This document shows positions 17,136 to 25,992 of a stretch of 64,000 bases of DNA, piece after piece (the stretch's first letter is position 1; each line of letters starts with the position of its first letter). The notes beneath the pieces were generated by a model. That model had not been told where the DNA came from and made no database searches. It worked only from the letters and a program-made list of their open reading frames with translations. Source of the DNA: Akkermansia biwaensis (GTDB taxonomy: Bacteria > Verrucomicrobiota > Verrucomicrobiia > Verrucomicrobiales > Akkermansiaceae); contig NZ_AP025943.1 of assembly GCF_026072915.1 (NCBI RefSeq), positions 248,001 to 312,000 of the forward strand. Reading direction: 5' to 3'. The position numbers and the translations under genes were made by a program.

Positions 17136-19268
17136 TCAGCGGCCTTCCCTCAACTGCCGTATTTCATCCCGGATCAGGGCCGCGCGTTCGAACTCCAGAT
17201 GGGAGGCGGCCTCTTTCATCTCCGCCTCCAACTTGGCAACACGGTCTTCCAGGCCATAAGGAGCCTCGTTTTCCGCCACGCGGAAAGACTCTTCATCCTC
17301 TTCCGAATACAGCTTCAACTGGCCCTGTTCCGACCGGCTCACGGTCTGGGGAACAATACCGTGTTCGCGATTGTACTCTTCCTGAATTCCCCGGCGGTAA
17401 TCGGTCAGTTCAATCAGGCGCTTGATGGAATCCGTCATCACGTCCGCAAACAGCACGCATTCCCCATGCACATGGCGCGCCGCGCGGCCCGCCGTCTGCA
17501 CCAGGGACGTTTCATTGCGCAGGAACCCTTCCTTGTCTGCATCCAGAATGCAGACGAGAGACACTTCCGGCAGGTCCAGGCCTTCCCGGAGCAGGTTGAT
17601 GCCCACCAGTACGTCTATCTTCTGGGCACGCAGGGCGCGCAGGATTTCCACACGCTCAATGGCGTCCACATCCGCATGAATATAGGAAACCTTCAGGCCC
17701 ACGCCCCTCAGGTAATCCGTCAAATCCTCCGCCGTCTTCTTGGTCAGCGTCGTCACCAGAACGCGCTCATGCTTGGAAACGCGTTCATTGCACAGGGCGA
17801 TCGTCTCGTCAATCTGCCCCTTCAGCGGGCGTATGGTAATCTTCGGCTCCACCAGCCCCGTGGGACGGATAATCTGCTCCACAATAAGCGGCGTGGAGCG
17901 CTTGGTGGGATCAAACTGCTCCACGGGCTGGGAGGAAGGGCTGGGACTGACTCGTATCTCCTTGGGGGAGGAAAACAAAATCCCCTTGAAGCCTTCCGGA
18001 GCCTTCTCCCCGGAGCGGGCGGCGCGCTTGACGGGAATGTAAGTCTTGTTATCCGCACGGCAGTTGATCAACTCAAACGGTCCTGGCGTGGCGGAAGCAT
18101 ACACGATCTGGTTCTGCCTCTCCATGAACTCATGGAACTTCAACGGCCTGTTGTCCAGGGCGCTGGGCAGGCGGAAACCGTGATCCACCAGAATATTCTT
18201 GCGGCTGCGGTCTCCCTCGTACATGCCGCCTATCTGGGGCACGGCCGCGTGGCTCTCGTCAATCAGGGTCAAGGAATCCTTGGGAAAGAAATCAAGCAGC
18301 GTGGAAGGAGCGCTGCCCGGCAGGCGTCCGGACAAATGGCGGGAATAATTCTCAATCCCCTTGCAGAACCCCAGCTCCTCGATCAATTCCAAATCGTAAT
18401 CCGTGCGCAGCTTCAGCCGCTGCGCCTCTAGCAGGCGCCCCTCCTTCTCAAACCAGGTAACGCGGTCGGCCAGCTCCTGGCGGATGGCCTTCAACGCCGC
18501 GGCCCGCTTCTCCGGAGCGGCCACATACTGCTTGGCCGGGAAAAACGTATAGCTCCCCAGCCGTTCACGCACGCGGCCGGACACGGAATCTATCAGGGAA
18601 ACCCGTTCCACCTCGTCGCCGAAAAACTCCACGCGGATAGCCTCCCCCTCGGAATAGGCGGGAAAAACCTCCACCACCTCGCCGCGCACACGGAACGTGC
18701 CGCGGAGGAAATCAAAATCCTGCCGTTCGAACAGGCGTTCCACCAACTGGCGCAGGAACACGTCCCGGTCCATGATATCCCCCTCCCGGATGCGCAGGGT
18801 CAGGTTTCGGTAATCCTCCGGAGTGGACAAGCCGTAAATGCAGGAGACGGACGCCACCACGATCACGTCCCTGCGGGTCATCAGGGAATTCATCGCGTTC
18901 AGACTCAGGCGGTCCAGCTCGTCGTTAATGGCGGAATCCTTCTCAATATAAGTATCCGTGCTGGCGATATACGCCTCCGGCTGGTAATAATCGAAGTAGG
19001 AGACGTAATAATCCACCGCGTTATTCGGGAAAAAACTCTTCAATTCCGAATGAAGCTGGGCCGCGAGCGTCTTATTGTGGGAAATCACCAGCGTGGGCCT
19101 GTTCATCCGGGCGATCAGATTCGCCATCGTAAACGTCTTGCCGCTCCCCGTCACACCCAGCAGGGCCTGATGCTTGTTGCCGGCCTCCAGAGACTTGAGA
19201 AGCTTGCCGATAGCCTGCTCCTGGTCCCCGGACGGCTTGAAGGAGGAATTCAATTCAAAAGACGACAT
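17136..19268 (-). CDS. uvrB: Excinuclease ABC subunit UvrB
   Basis: DNA-damage recognition helicase of nucleotide excision repair, working with UvrA and UvrC. Walker A is GVTGSGKT, the beta-hairpin region is YYQPEAYIASTDTYIEKDS, motif II is LIDESH, and motifs V and VI are INLLREGLDLPEVSLV and QTAGRAARH. The C-terminal UVR motif (ASHLEFERAALIRDEIRQLRE) contacts UvrC. The start at 19268 has GGAGG 8 nt upstream, which decides it over the in-frame ATG at 19325. The length is 710 residues, slightly over the usual 670-700. A TATACT box overlapping the region near 19281-19286 may be its -10 element. Confidence 0.97.
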   Translation of the reverse strand: MSSFELNSSFKPSGDQEQAIGKLLKSLEAGNKHQALLGVTGSGKTFTMANLIARMNRPTLVISHNKTLAAQLHSELKSFFPNNAVDYYVSYFDYYQPEAYIASTDTYIEKDSAINDELDRLSLNAMNSLMTRRDVIVVASVSCIYGLSTPEDYRNLTLRIREGDIMDRDVFLRQLVERLFERQDFDFLRGTFRVRGEVVEVFPAYSEGEAIRVEFFGDEVERVSLIDSVSGRVRERLGSYTFFPAKQYVAAPEKRAAALKAIRQELADRVTWFEKEGRLLEAQRLKLRTDYDLELIEELGFCKGIENYSRHLSGRLPGSAPSTLLDFFPKDSLTLIDESHAAVPQIGGMYEGDRSRKNILVDHGFRLPSALDNRPLKFHEFMERQNQIVYASATPGPFELINCRADNKTYIPVKRAARSGEKAPEGFKGILFSSPKEIRVSPSPSSQPVEQFDPTKRSTPLIVEQIIRPTGLVEPKITIRPLKGQIDETIALCNERVSKHERVLVTTLTKKTAEDLTDYLRGVGLKVSYIHADVDAIERVEILRALRAQKIDVLVGINLLREGLDLPEVSLVCILDADKEGFLRNETSLVQTAGRAARHVHGECVLFADVMTDSIKRLIELTDYRRGIQEEYNREHGIVPQTVSRSEQGQLKLYSEEDEESFRVAENEAPYGLEDRVAKLEAEMKEAASHLEFERAALIRDEIRQLREGR

Positions 19269-19354
19269 ACGTGATGCCTCCAGTATAATGCACCCCCTGC
19301 TCCGGGCTAGGACAATGTTTGACAATTCCCCCCGGCTGACCCAGTATATGCGGC

Positions 19355-19735
19355 ATGTACATCCCCACGCAGGAAGAACGGTACGCTAAAAAAGGACTCC
19401 TGTCCCTCATCCTGTGCGTCGTGGTCCCCTCCTGCCTGTATCTCTCCCTCCTCTCCGAACAACTGAACATGGTGCGCGGCCACGAATGGGAGGCCATCAT
19501 GAAAATCTTCCTGGCGTTCTCCTATCCTCTGGCTGCCCTCTTCGCCATGATGGGCGTCTCCTTCTTCTGGTGGGCCGTAGGCATCTCCGCGGCCGTTCAT
19601 GGCGGCATCATCGCCTGGCTGAAAATGACGCCGCGCCTGGCGCCCAAGCAGGCGATTTGCGCGGCGCTCTGCCTGGGCATGCTGGACTTCCTCCTGGTGA
19701 AGCTCTTCCCGTTCCCGGCGGGAATCATCAACTGA
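19355..19735 (+). CDS. Small integral membrane protein
   Basis: 126 residues with three or four hydrophobic helices (about 15-35, 48-66, 68-88 and 100-120) and a positively charged N-terminus (EERYAKKG). The repeated aromatic stretch MGVSFFWWAVG is notable. It is divergent from uvrB, with 86 bp between the starts, so the two promoters lie back to back. No family recognised. Confidence 0.65.
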   Translation: MYIPTQEERYAKKGLLSLILCVVVPSCLYLSLLSEQLNMVRGHEWEAIMKIFLAFSYPLAALFAMMGVSFFWWAVGISAAVHGGIIAWLKMTPRLAPKQAICAALCLGMLDFLLVKLFPFPAGIIN

Positions 19736-19766
19736 CATCCGGTCCCCGGAAAAACGGACTCCGGAC

Positions 19767-20222
19767 TTATCCCTGCTTTTTGGACAGAGCGGTAATCTGC
19801 CTTTTAATCTCGCGGCCCGTTTTCTTGGAATCGGCCTTGTACGCCTCATAAGTAAAGCACTGCGCCCGGCCTCCGTCCGCATCGGTCAGCACCAGCTTGG
19901 GATAATACTTCCCCTGCTTCAGGGCCGTCTTCACGGCATCGCTTACGCCGGACTTTTTTCCATCCTTCACCGGCAGGTAAACCAGCACGCAGCGGCGGCC
20001 CACGGCCTCAAGAAACCCCTCGGACGCGCCTGAAGCCAGAGGGCAGGTGGTAGCCGTATTCGTATAAAGATACGCCACAGGCTTCTTCTGCTCACGGGCA
20101 GTCTTCAGCGCTTCCTCCAGCCGGTCTGTGGTAAAGGAGCCTTTCGGTAATTTTACGTCCGCCCACGCCTGGGACAGGACAAACAGGGAGCAGACGGTCA
20201 ACAGGGTAATTAACTTTTTCAT
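19767..20222 (-). CDS. Small secreted protein, possibly thioredoxin-fold
   Basis: 151 residues. The signal peptide MKKLITLLTVCSLFVLSQAWA has a clear A-x-A-like cut. The mature part begins with a helix (RLEEALKTAREQKKPVAYLYTNTATTCPLA), which resembles the first strand-helix of thioredoxin-like proteins. A CxxC pair is missing and only single Cys residues are seen, so a redox role is unlikely in the usual form. It converges on the small membrane protein at 19355-19735 with 31 bp between. Function unknown. Confidence 0.65.
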   Translation of the reverse strand: MKKLITLLTVCSLFVLSQAWADVKLPKGSFTTDRLEEALKTAREQKKPVAYLYTNTATTCPLASGASEGFLEAVGRRCVLVYLPVKDGKKSGVSDAVKTALKQGKYYPKLVLTDADGGRAQCFTYEAYKADSKKTGREIKRQITALSKKQG

Positions 20223-20326
20223 GGGCTTTCACTATAAGAAGCTTCCAATCAATGTCAAAGAAAAAGCCGCCTGTTTAGCCTTGAACGCCGGAACGGGACA
20301 TGGCAGAGTACGCCCACGCATTCGTC

Positions 20327-20411
20327 GCGCCTGTGGCGAAATTGGTAGACGCGCCAGACTTAGGATCTGGTGCCGCAAGGCGTACAGGTTCGAGTCCTGC
20401 CAGGCGCACCA
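20327..20411 (+). tRNA. tRNA-Leu (anticodon UAG)
   Basis: Acceptor arms GCGCCTG (20327-20333) and CAGGCGC (20401-20407) pair perfectly, followed by the discriminator A and an encoded CCA. The anticodon stem CCAGA / TCTGG encloses CTTAGGA, giving TAG. There is a long variable arm (TGCCGCAAGGCGT) and the T-loop TTCGAGTC, as for a class II leucine tRNA. Confidence 0.96.
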
Positions 20412-20804
20412 TTAATAACTCTCTTTAAGTAAACAACTTGAGTAGGGTTTCTTTTTTTTGCTGGAATAGGCGCAAATTCCATAAAAGCCCCGATCTGGGT
20501 ACAAGGTATATACGCTTTAAGGCCATTTTTAGCCTTATTTTACAAGGTATTTCTGTTAACCGGCCCATTTGGCTGCTTTGTAAAACGGAAATTTCTGAAT
20601 TTATATATAATTGATACTATATAAATACATTGCGCTAATTTACAATTCCTTATGCTCTCCGTCATCAGATGAGGAGGTTGGAAAAACGCTCTGTATTTGG
20701 AGGGAAGATTCCCTTAATGTGTTGCTGTAAGAATAAAAATCATGAAGTCTGCCGTCATATGATTTCTCTGTTTCTGTTTTTGCAGCTGTTCACAAAATAG
20801 AAAA
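20412..20804. other. AT-rich non-coding stretch after tRNA-Leu
   Basis: No gene seen. A short hairpin TAAGGC / GCCTTA followed by TTTTA (about 20518-20541) may end the tRNA transcript. The 10-mer TACAAGGTAT occurs twice, about 40 bp apart. No copy of the tRNA 3' end was found downstream, so an integrase attachment site is not supported. Confidence 0.45.
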
Positions 20805-21098
20805 ATGCCAGTATTCTCAATTCATCATCATAAGAAATCAAACAAATTTTTAATCACAAGTGCTACTGCTGATGATAAACATGTATATGAATTGAATGAA
20901 ATAAAATCGTTAATACCAAAGAAAAATTCATTGATATTTAGCGGAAAATTTACAAATGAGGAGCACCAAACAATTGAACGTTTATTTTGTGAATACAAAA
21001 TTGAAATTATCGGAAACGGGCTCCCTGTAAAAAATGGAGGCTATAATGTTGAATTCCAGACATTGGATAATTTATTCAAGAAACTTCCTGAGAACTGA
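20805..21098 (+). CDS. Hypothetical protein in AT-rich patch
   Basis: 97 residues (MPVFSIHHHKKSNKFLITSA and onward), lysine- and asparagine-rich with AT-rich codons unlike the neighbours, which fits acquired DNA. It has no signal peptide, membrane segment or recognised motif. Plausible alternation of helix and strand makes it more likely real than random. Short fragments that look like remnants follow it. Function unknown. Confidence 0.45.
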   Translation: MPVFSIHHHKKSNKFLITSATADDKHVYELNEIKSLIPKKNSLIFSGKFTNEEHQTIERLFCEYKIEIIGNGLPVKNGGYNVEFQTLDNLFKKLPEN

Positions 21099-21656
21099 AC
21101 GACGAAACTGTTTCAAGCCCCTGAATAGCTTGCTCATTACACGCAACAGTATCCCGATGAAACCATGCGGCGGCGTTACGGAAACGGAAAACAGGATATG
21201 GGAAAGGCAACGGTGCCTTTGAGTCTATGGATAAAGATGAAGGATTTGATCCAGCAATAAATCTTACCGGGCCTCTGCCAGAAGAATTTTCAAAAAGAGG
21301 GTGTAGGAAAGTTAAAGGAACTGCCGATTGTAAAAATAAATTCTAAAAGAAAAACATGTTCTATATGTTTCCAACACCTCCACGAAAGAGATGGAAGCGG
21401 GACATCCTGAAAAAACCTCATCGACGCTTTCCTTCTTATCACGTAGTGCAAATGACGGCAACAATCCAGGAACATATAAAACGCAATTGGGAAGAAGTAA
21501 AAACAGAGTAACGATATTCCAGTCCCTGTTGTCTTAATCGTTAAATATTTCAATACTATCTATAAAGGAGCGGAAGCGTCTTTGGAAGTAATTCACATGT
21601 GTTGTCCATGTAAGAAAAAAGAAACTAAATCATCAATTACGGCATTTCTATAATTC
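21099..21656. other. Probable gene remnants, no intact ORF
   Basis: Short protein-like pieces appear in different frames: AHYTQQYPDETMRRRYGNGK (about 21130-21190), then AFESMDKDEGFDPAINLTGP (about 21218-21277), ending at a stop near 21346. The frame change suggests a decayed coding region of unknown family. The rest, to 21656, shows nothing. Confidence 0.35.
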
Positions 21657-22103
21657 ATGACAATAATTAGAATAATAAAATCCATATTAACGATAGAATT
21701 AGCCATGATAAATTCGTGTTCTCCTAATTTAAATTATGGAGAGGAAATAGACTTGTCGCCATATAAGGAATCAATCAAACATGTCGATTTAAACTCCCTT
21801 CCAATTGAGATAACGGAATCTAGAATTGTTCCTGCATTATATATTGGCAAGAGACCAAATCATATAAACAAGCATTCCAAAATAATTGATGTAACGCCAC
21901 TGTCGGAAAGATTTCTTTTTGAATATCAAAAAAAGAAAATCGTTTGTTTTGATAACTTCTTGAAAAAAAATTATCCTGAAACTAAATTTGCCGTTTCGGT
22001 TAAGAAAGCATCAACTCAATCCGAATTGGAAGGTATAATTGATGAATTGAAAAAACATCACATTAATATCGAATATATTACGATTCCGGGAATTAAAAAT
22101 TAG
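21657..22103 (+). CDS. Hypothetical protein in AT-rich patch
   Basis: 148 residues, AT-rich and lysine-rich. The N-terminus (MTIIRIIKSILTIELAMINSCS) is weakly hydrophobic with a Cys at position 21, so a lipoprotein is possible but the box is poor. The C-terminal half (STQSELEGIIDELKKHHINIEYITIPG) reads like a folded alpha/beta segment. No family recognised. Its base composition matches the ORF at 20805 and differs from the genome around it. Confidence 0.5.
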   Translation: MTIIRIIKSILTIELAMINSCSPNLNYGEEIDLSPYKESIKHVDLNSLPIEITESRIVPALYIGKRPNHINKHSKIIDVTPLSERFLFEYQKKKIVCFDNFLKKNYPETKFAVSVKKASTQSELEGIIDELKKHHINIEYITIPGIKN

Positions 22104-22328
22104 GTACCGGATAATCTCTTTACCAAGAGAAATAAATGCATGGAATCACTCATCCCTTGAATTATATGGAGAAATGAACTATGCAGGAACTCCCTTTGTG
22201 ACTTGTCTCTCCTCACTCCGGCGGCCAAATTGCTTATGACAGGTTGATTACCCTCTTATCGGTTCAAACTTCACTGATAAAAAGTCATCAGACAAACGCA
22301 GACGAAAACATCAAATGTCCGGAGACAT

Positions 22329-23528
22329 TTGGTTTCTCCCACAACATCTTCCATCCATCCCTTGCATGACATAAGCACTCCCCTGACACCGAAATCTCCC
22401 CCATATGCGGACATGACCTTGAAGTACGATCCGTCACGGTTCCAGTTTGCACAATTCCTCCTCGTAGACAAGAAGGGGAAGGCCGCGGAGGCCACCCCCG
22501 CCCGGTTCTCCTTTGATTTCAACAATCAGGGGCATCAGGAATATATCTTTAACCGGAAATACTACTCAAAACAGGATTGGAACCTTCTCCAGGTAAAACT
22601 TTTCTACATCGACCCGGAGGAGATGCGGCGCGTCGCGGTTCCGGTGGATATGGAAATAGACCTCGCGCGCAAAAGCCCCCCCTGTCCGCCATTCCCGCCA
22701 GGAATTCACCGTCCTGCCTGCCCCGTCCCCCGTTCCTTTCGTCCATGATCCGCGTCTGCCGGAGGAAAAAGTGCGGTTTAGGCTGCATTACTTCCATCAA
22801 AACCAAGACCCCGGCTCCAGCGGGCATTCCCTGGTTTACGACGGACCTTTCACCAGAATTGATTTCCGGCCTGAAACGCCGGAAAACGGGCCTGTGGCCA
22901 TTAGCATTTCACCGGAAAATCCACTAACCGTGAGAGGCAATGAAATATCACCCCCGGTTTTTGCTGCCGCTTCCAGCCATACGAGCTTCTCCCCCTGGGA
23001 AAAAGAAATCCCTATCCCATCCTGAGCCTGAACATCCCGGATCTGCTGCCGGAAACCTCTTCCTGATGGACTCTCTCCGGAACTGCAAACATGATCATGG
23101 CCAGTCGCGCCTGCCGCATATCCTTCCCGCTTCCCTCCGTCATGGGAAGCACGGTCACGCTCCCCCTTCAGGATATTCCAGGAATCAAATTGCCGGATGA
23201 CGCCAAGGCGGCGCTCACCGTCGCCGACATGAAATCCGAATCCTCACGGAGCTCCCTGCTCCTGCATCTCCGCAGCACCCTTCCTTCCGCCTGTTTCGAC
23301 TCCCTCACGCTCATTGACGCCAACAACCGGGAATATTCGCCGGCGGAACTGGTTGCTCATGACACTCACCCGCAGAGAGTGACACGCATTTATGAACCTT
23401 ATTAGGAACCTGGGGACCGGAACATTACGGCGGAGCTGATCATTTACATCAATCCCCGCACGGTACGGATCCCACTGAATCTGAAATTCAGAGCCGGAGG
23501 AATGGTACCGTCTCCGCCATCTGAATAA
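22329..23528 (+). pseudogene. Decayed, 5'-truncated member of the secreted two-module family
   Basis: The end of module 1 reads FQFAQFLLVDKKGKAAE, then LLQVKLFYIDPEEMRRVAVP, in frame 3 (about 22410-22680). The frame then shifts near 22680-22700 to the frame holding VRFRLHYFHQNQDPGSSG and shifts back near 22990-23010. Module 2 reads LPLQDIPGIKLPDD, then SACFDSLTLIDANNREYSP. A TAG at 23403-23405 interrupts it, after which the frame continues ITAELIIYINPRTVRIPLNL to a stop at 23526. The distance between the two module ends (about 277 codons) matches that in the intact paralogues at 6.2-13.6 kb. The signal peptide and first part are missing, and it lies on the opposite strand from the array. Confidence 0.75.
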
Positions 23529-23753
23529 TGGCTCAAAGGCAATGCCGCCCAACAATTTTTCGCCCCCCTGAAAAACGACGAGTGCAGGTCTCTCCCAACC
23601 AGATCATGAGGCCTCAGCGGTAGAAAAACATTTCACAGGCCATGGCCGCCCCTCCCCTTGCCGGGAAATCTCGCCCGGCAAACCTCCGGAAAAGCGGGGA
23701 TGAACGAAATCTTCCGGCATGCCGTACCCCCGGAAAAGCGGGCATTCCCTCCG

Positions 23754-24914
23754 TCATCTGAACTTCTTCAGGAACGGGGCGATCAACGCCGTTCCCAGAC
23801 CGACCAGGGCAATGAGGGAGAACGACCATCTGAGAGAAGACGCATGGGCAATATGCCCGATGACCGGAGGTCCCAGCAGAAAGCCCAGAAAGCCGATCGT
23901 GGAAACGGAGGCCAGAGCCACGCTGGGAATCATCTTTTTGGACTTTCCGGCCATGCTGTAGCAGAGAGGGACAATGGAAGAGGTGCCCAGCCCCACCAGA
24001 AGGAAGCCCAGCGTGGCGGACCACAGCACCGGGAACAGAACGGCAACCAGAAGCCCGGCGGCAATCAGAATGCCGCTCGCGCGCAGCACGCGCACGGCTC
24101 CGAAGCGCATCACCATGCGGTCCGCCGTAAAACGTCCCAGGGCCATCGTGCTCATGAACGCTACATATCCCGTTTGCACCAGGCCCGGGCCTGGCTGAAC
24201 CACACTTTCAAAATATACGCCGCTCCAATCGAACATGGTCCCCTCGCTGACCATGCTCCCGAACGCAATCAATCCGATAAGCAGTACATAGGCGTCCATG
24301 CTCCGGAACATGCCACCGCTCTGGGAACTGGAATGCCGGGCGTCCCGCGGCAAAAGGAAACGGGAAAAAACGGCCAGAATGAACATGCATATCAGAAAAA
24401 TGGCGATGAAATGCGTTTCCGTGGACACATTCCAGTCCACCATGAAGGCCCCCAGCAGCGCGCCGAAGAACCCCGCCAGGCTCCACAGGCCGTGAAAGCG
24501 GGCCATGATGCTGCACTGGTACAGCCGCTCCACGCCCACCCCCTGCGTATTGACGGAAATATTCGTCAGATTGGCGGCCACACCGAACAAAAACAGCCCT
24601 CCGGCCAGTTCCCAGAAGGAGGAAACCAGCCCCAGGCACACGAGTACGGCGGGGTAAAAAACGGAAGACGCCATGAGTATCCTCCGGCTGCCGAAGCGGC
24701 CTACCAGGTAGCCGGACAAGGCCATGGCGGACATCTGCCCGACGGGAACGGCAAAGAGGACGGACCCCAGATCGGCATCGTTCATCCCCAGGGCGCTCTT
24801 GACGTCGGGAATGCGGCAGGCCCAACTGGCGAACACCAGGCCCTGAAGAAAATAGAAGGTACTAACCGACAACCGGTAAACGCCCTGGGTCGTTTTGGGA
24901 AGAGAGAGATTCAT
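23754..24914 (-). CDS. MFS transporter
   Basis: 386 residues with about twelve hydrophobic helices in two halves. A loop between helices 2 and 3 (GYLVGRFGSRRILMAS) matches the major facilitator signature G-x-x-x-D/G-R-x-G-x-R-R, and the equivalent loop in the second half is GRFTADRMVMRFGAVRVL. The layout resembles the fucose-permease/YbjJ type of MFS protein. The substrate cannot be told. It stands alone between the pseudogene and nuoA. The ATG at 24914 gives a short polar N-terminus before helix 1, as usual. Confidence 0.85.
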   Translation of the reverse strand: MNLSLPKTTQGVYRLSVSTFYFLQGLVFASWACRIPDVKSALGMNDADLGSVLFAVPVGQMSAMALSGYLVGRFGSRRILMASSVFYPAVLVCLGLVSSFWELAGGLFLFGVAANLTNISVNTQGVGVERLYQCSIMARFHGLWSLAGFFGALLGAFMVDWNVSTETHFIAIFLICMFILAVFSRFLLPRDARHSSSQSGGMFRSMDAYVLLIGLIAFGSMVSEGTMFDWSGVYFESVVQPGPGLVQTGYVAFMSTMALGRFTADRMVMRFGAVRVLRASGILIAAGLLVAVLFPVLWSATLGFLLVGLGTSSIVPLCYSMAGKSKKMIPSVALASVSTIGFLGFLLGPPVIGHIAHASSLRWSFSLIALVGLGTALIAPFLKKFR

Positions 24915-25090
24915 TCTGGATTTTCCGGATCGCGCAAAAAGCTATCTTCATTTGCCGCCCCTGGCAAGAGAAATCATATCTTATACAATAAGATTTGACC
25001 ATGCAGAACCGGCAAAGGAGCAAGGGCCTGCCGTTTCCGGCAGACCATTCATGGTTCGCACTGTTTACCGTAAAAACTCCTCTCTGCAAA

Positions 25091-25125
25091 CAAAAAACGC
25101 CGCCCTCACAGACAGGACGGCGTTT
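25091..25125 (-). terminator. Rho-independent terminator after nuoA
   Basis: Read on the minus strand, AAACGCCG pairs with CGGCGTTT around a loop that can pair further (TCCTG against the opposite arm only in part), followed by a T run (TTTTTTG). It lies 22 bp past the nuoA stop. Confidence 0.8.
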
Positions 25126-25147
25126 CTTCAAACAAAACGGGAATTTC

Positions 25148-25528
25148 TCAGCGCGGATCGCGGTGCCAGTTCAGGGCGCCCTTGCCCAGGGCATAGAGGT
25201 AGGCTACCAGCAGAATGCCGATGAAAATGCACATGGCCGTAAACGATTCCGGATTCATCATCACATAGTCCCGGAAGTTGACGGCCCAGGGATAGAGGAA
25301 AACCACTTCCAGGTCAAAAATCACGAAAAGCATGGCCACCATGTAGAACTTAACGGAAAACATGGGAGCCCCTTCACCCACGGGAATCATGCCGCATTCG
25401 TAAGGAATGTCCGCAGGCTTGCGAACGGAAGAACGCTTGCCCATCAAGATACTGAGCAACAAAATAATGCCGGCCAGCCCCAGGGCTGCCACCACCTGCA
25501 CAAGCACTGAAAAAAATTCCTGATTCAT
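25148..25528 (-). CDS. nuoA: NADH-quinone oxidoreductase subunit A
   Basis: 126 residues with three membrane helices. The loop PADIPYECGMIPVGEGAPMFSVKFY carries the conserved Cys of the quinone-site loop of NuoA, and MLFVIFDLEVVFLYPWAV is its family signature. The subunit belongs to the membrane arm of complex I. The start at 25528 begins the first helix; an ATG at 25642 would add 38 unrelated residues. The gene is followed by a terminator and no other nuo gene is beside it, unlike the usual nuoA-N operon. Confidence 0.93.
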   Translation of the reverse strand: MNQEFFSVLVQVVAALGLAGIILLLSILMGKRSSVRKPADIPYECGMIPVGEGAPMFSVKFYMVAMLFVIFDLEVVFLYPWAVNFRDYVMMNPESFTAMCIFIGILLVAYLYALGKGALNWHRDPR

Positions 25529-25721
25529 GACGTCTGGCACGGGTGTACCACACCCATCCCGGAAAAGCAAAACTAAAAAGGGGCCGCGGTTAGCATGCTG
25601 ACATGGACGCCTATTTTCCCGAAAATACGGAAAGAACGCCATTTACGGGGCTTTTTCCCGCACGCACGTTTCCCTTCCGCTTTCCTCCTCCATCCGGTCG
25701 CGACTCCGGCGTACGGCGAAG

Positions 25722-25910
25722 TCACGCTCCCATCCAGCCAGCCGCCCAGTCCCATAGCCAGGAACACAAATACCATCCCCCCACCAGCACGAAAACAAGA
25801 AGTCCCAGCAATTTCAGCAGCACAAAGCCTCCGGCCAGCACTAACCCGGCTGCGCAGGCCATAACCATGCCGGCGATCATGGAAAGGAAATCAAGCACGG
25901 ACGTCAACAT
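25722..25910 (-). CDS. Small two-helix membrane protein
   Basis: 62 residues from the ATG at 25910, nearly all hydrophobic: two helices (about 8-28 and 30-52) and a Trp-rich end (WYLCSWLWDWAAGWMG). AGGAG lies just before the start, spaced only 2 nt from ATG or 5 nt from the following TTG, so either codon may be used. It lies 82 bp downstream of the HAD gene. No family recognised. Confidence 0.5.
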   Translation of the reverse strand: MLTSVLDFLSMIAGMVMACAAGLVLAGGFVLLKLLGLLVFVLVGGWYLCSWLWDWAAGWMGA

Positions 25911-25992
25911 GGCTCCTGCATTCAGTATATCGGCTGACCGCCTCCGGCAAGAATAAAACCACGGCCATTCCCACAAAAACGGTTCTACGCCC

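Noticed and set aside
20327-20411. Integrase attachment site at tRNA-Leu
   Set aside because: No direct repeat of the tRNA 3' end and no integrase gene were seen downstream.
25031-25046. Hairpin CTGCCG / CGGCAG upstream of the MFS gene as a terminator
   Set aside because: Short stem and no T run on either strand.
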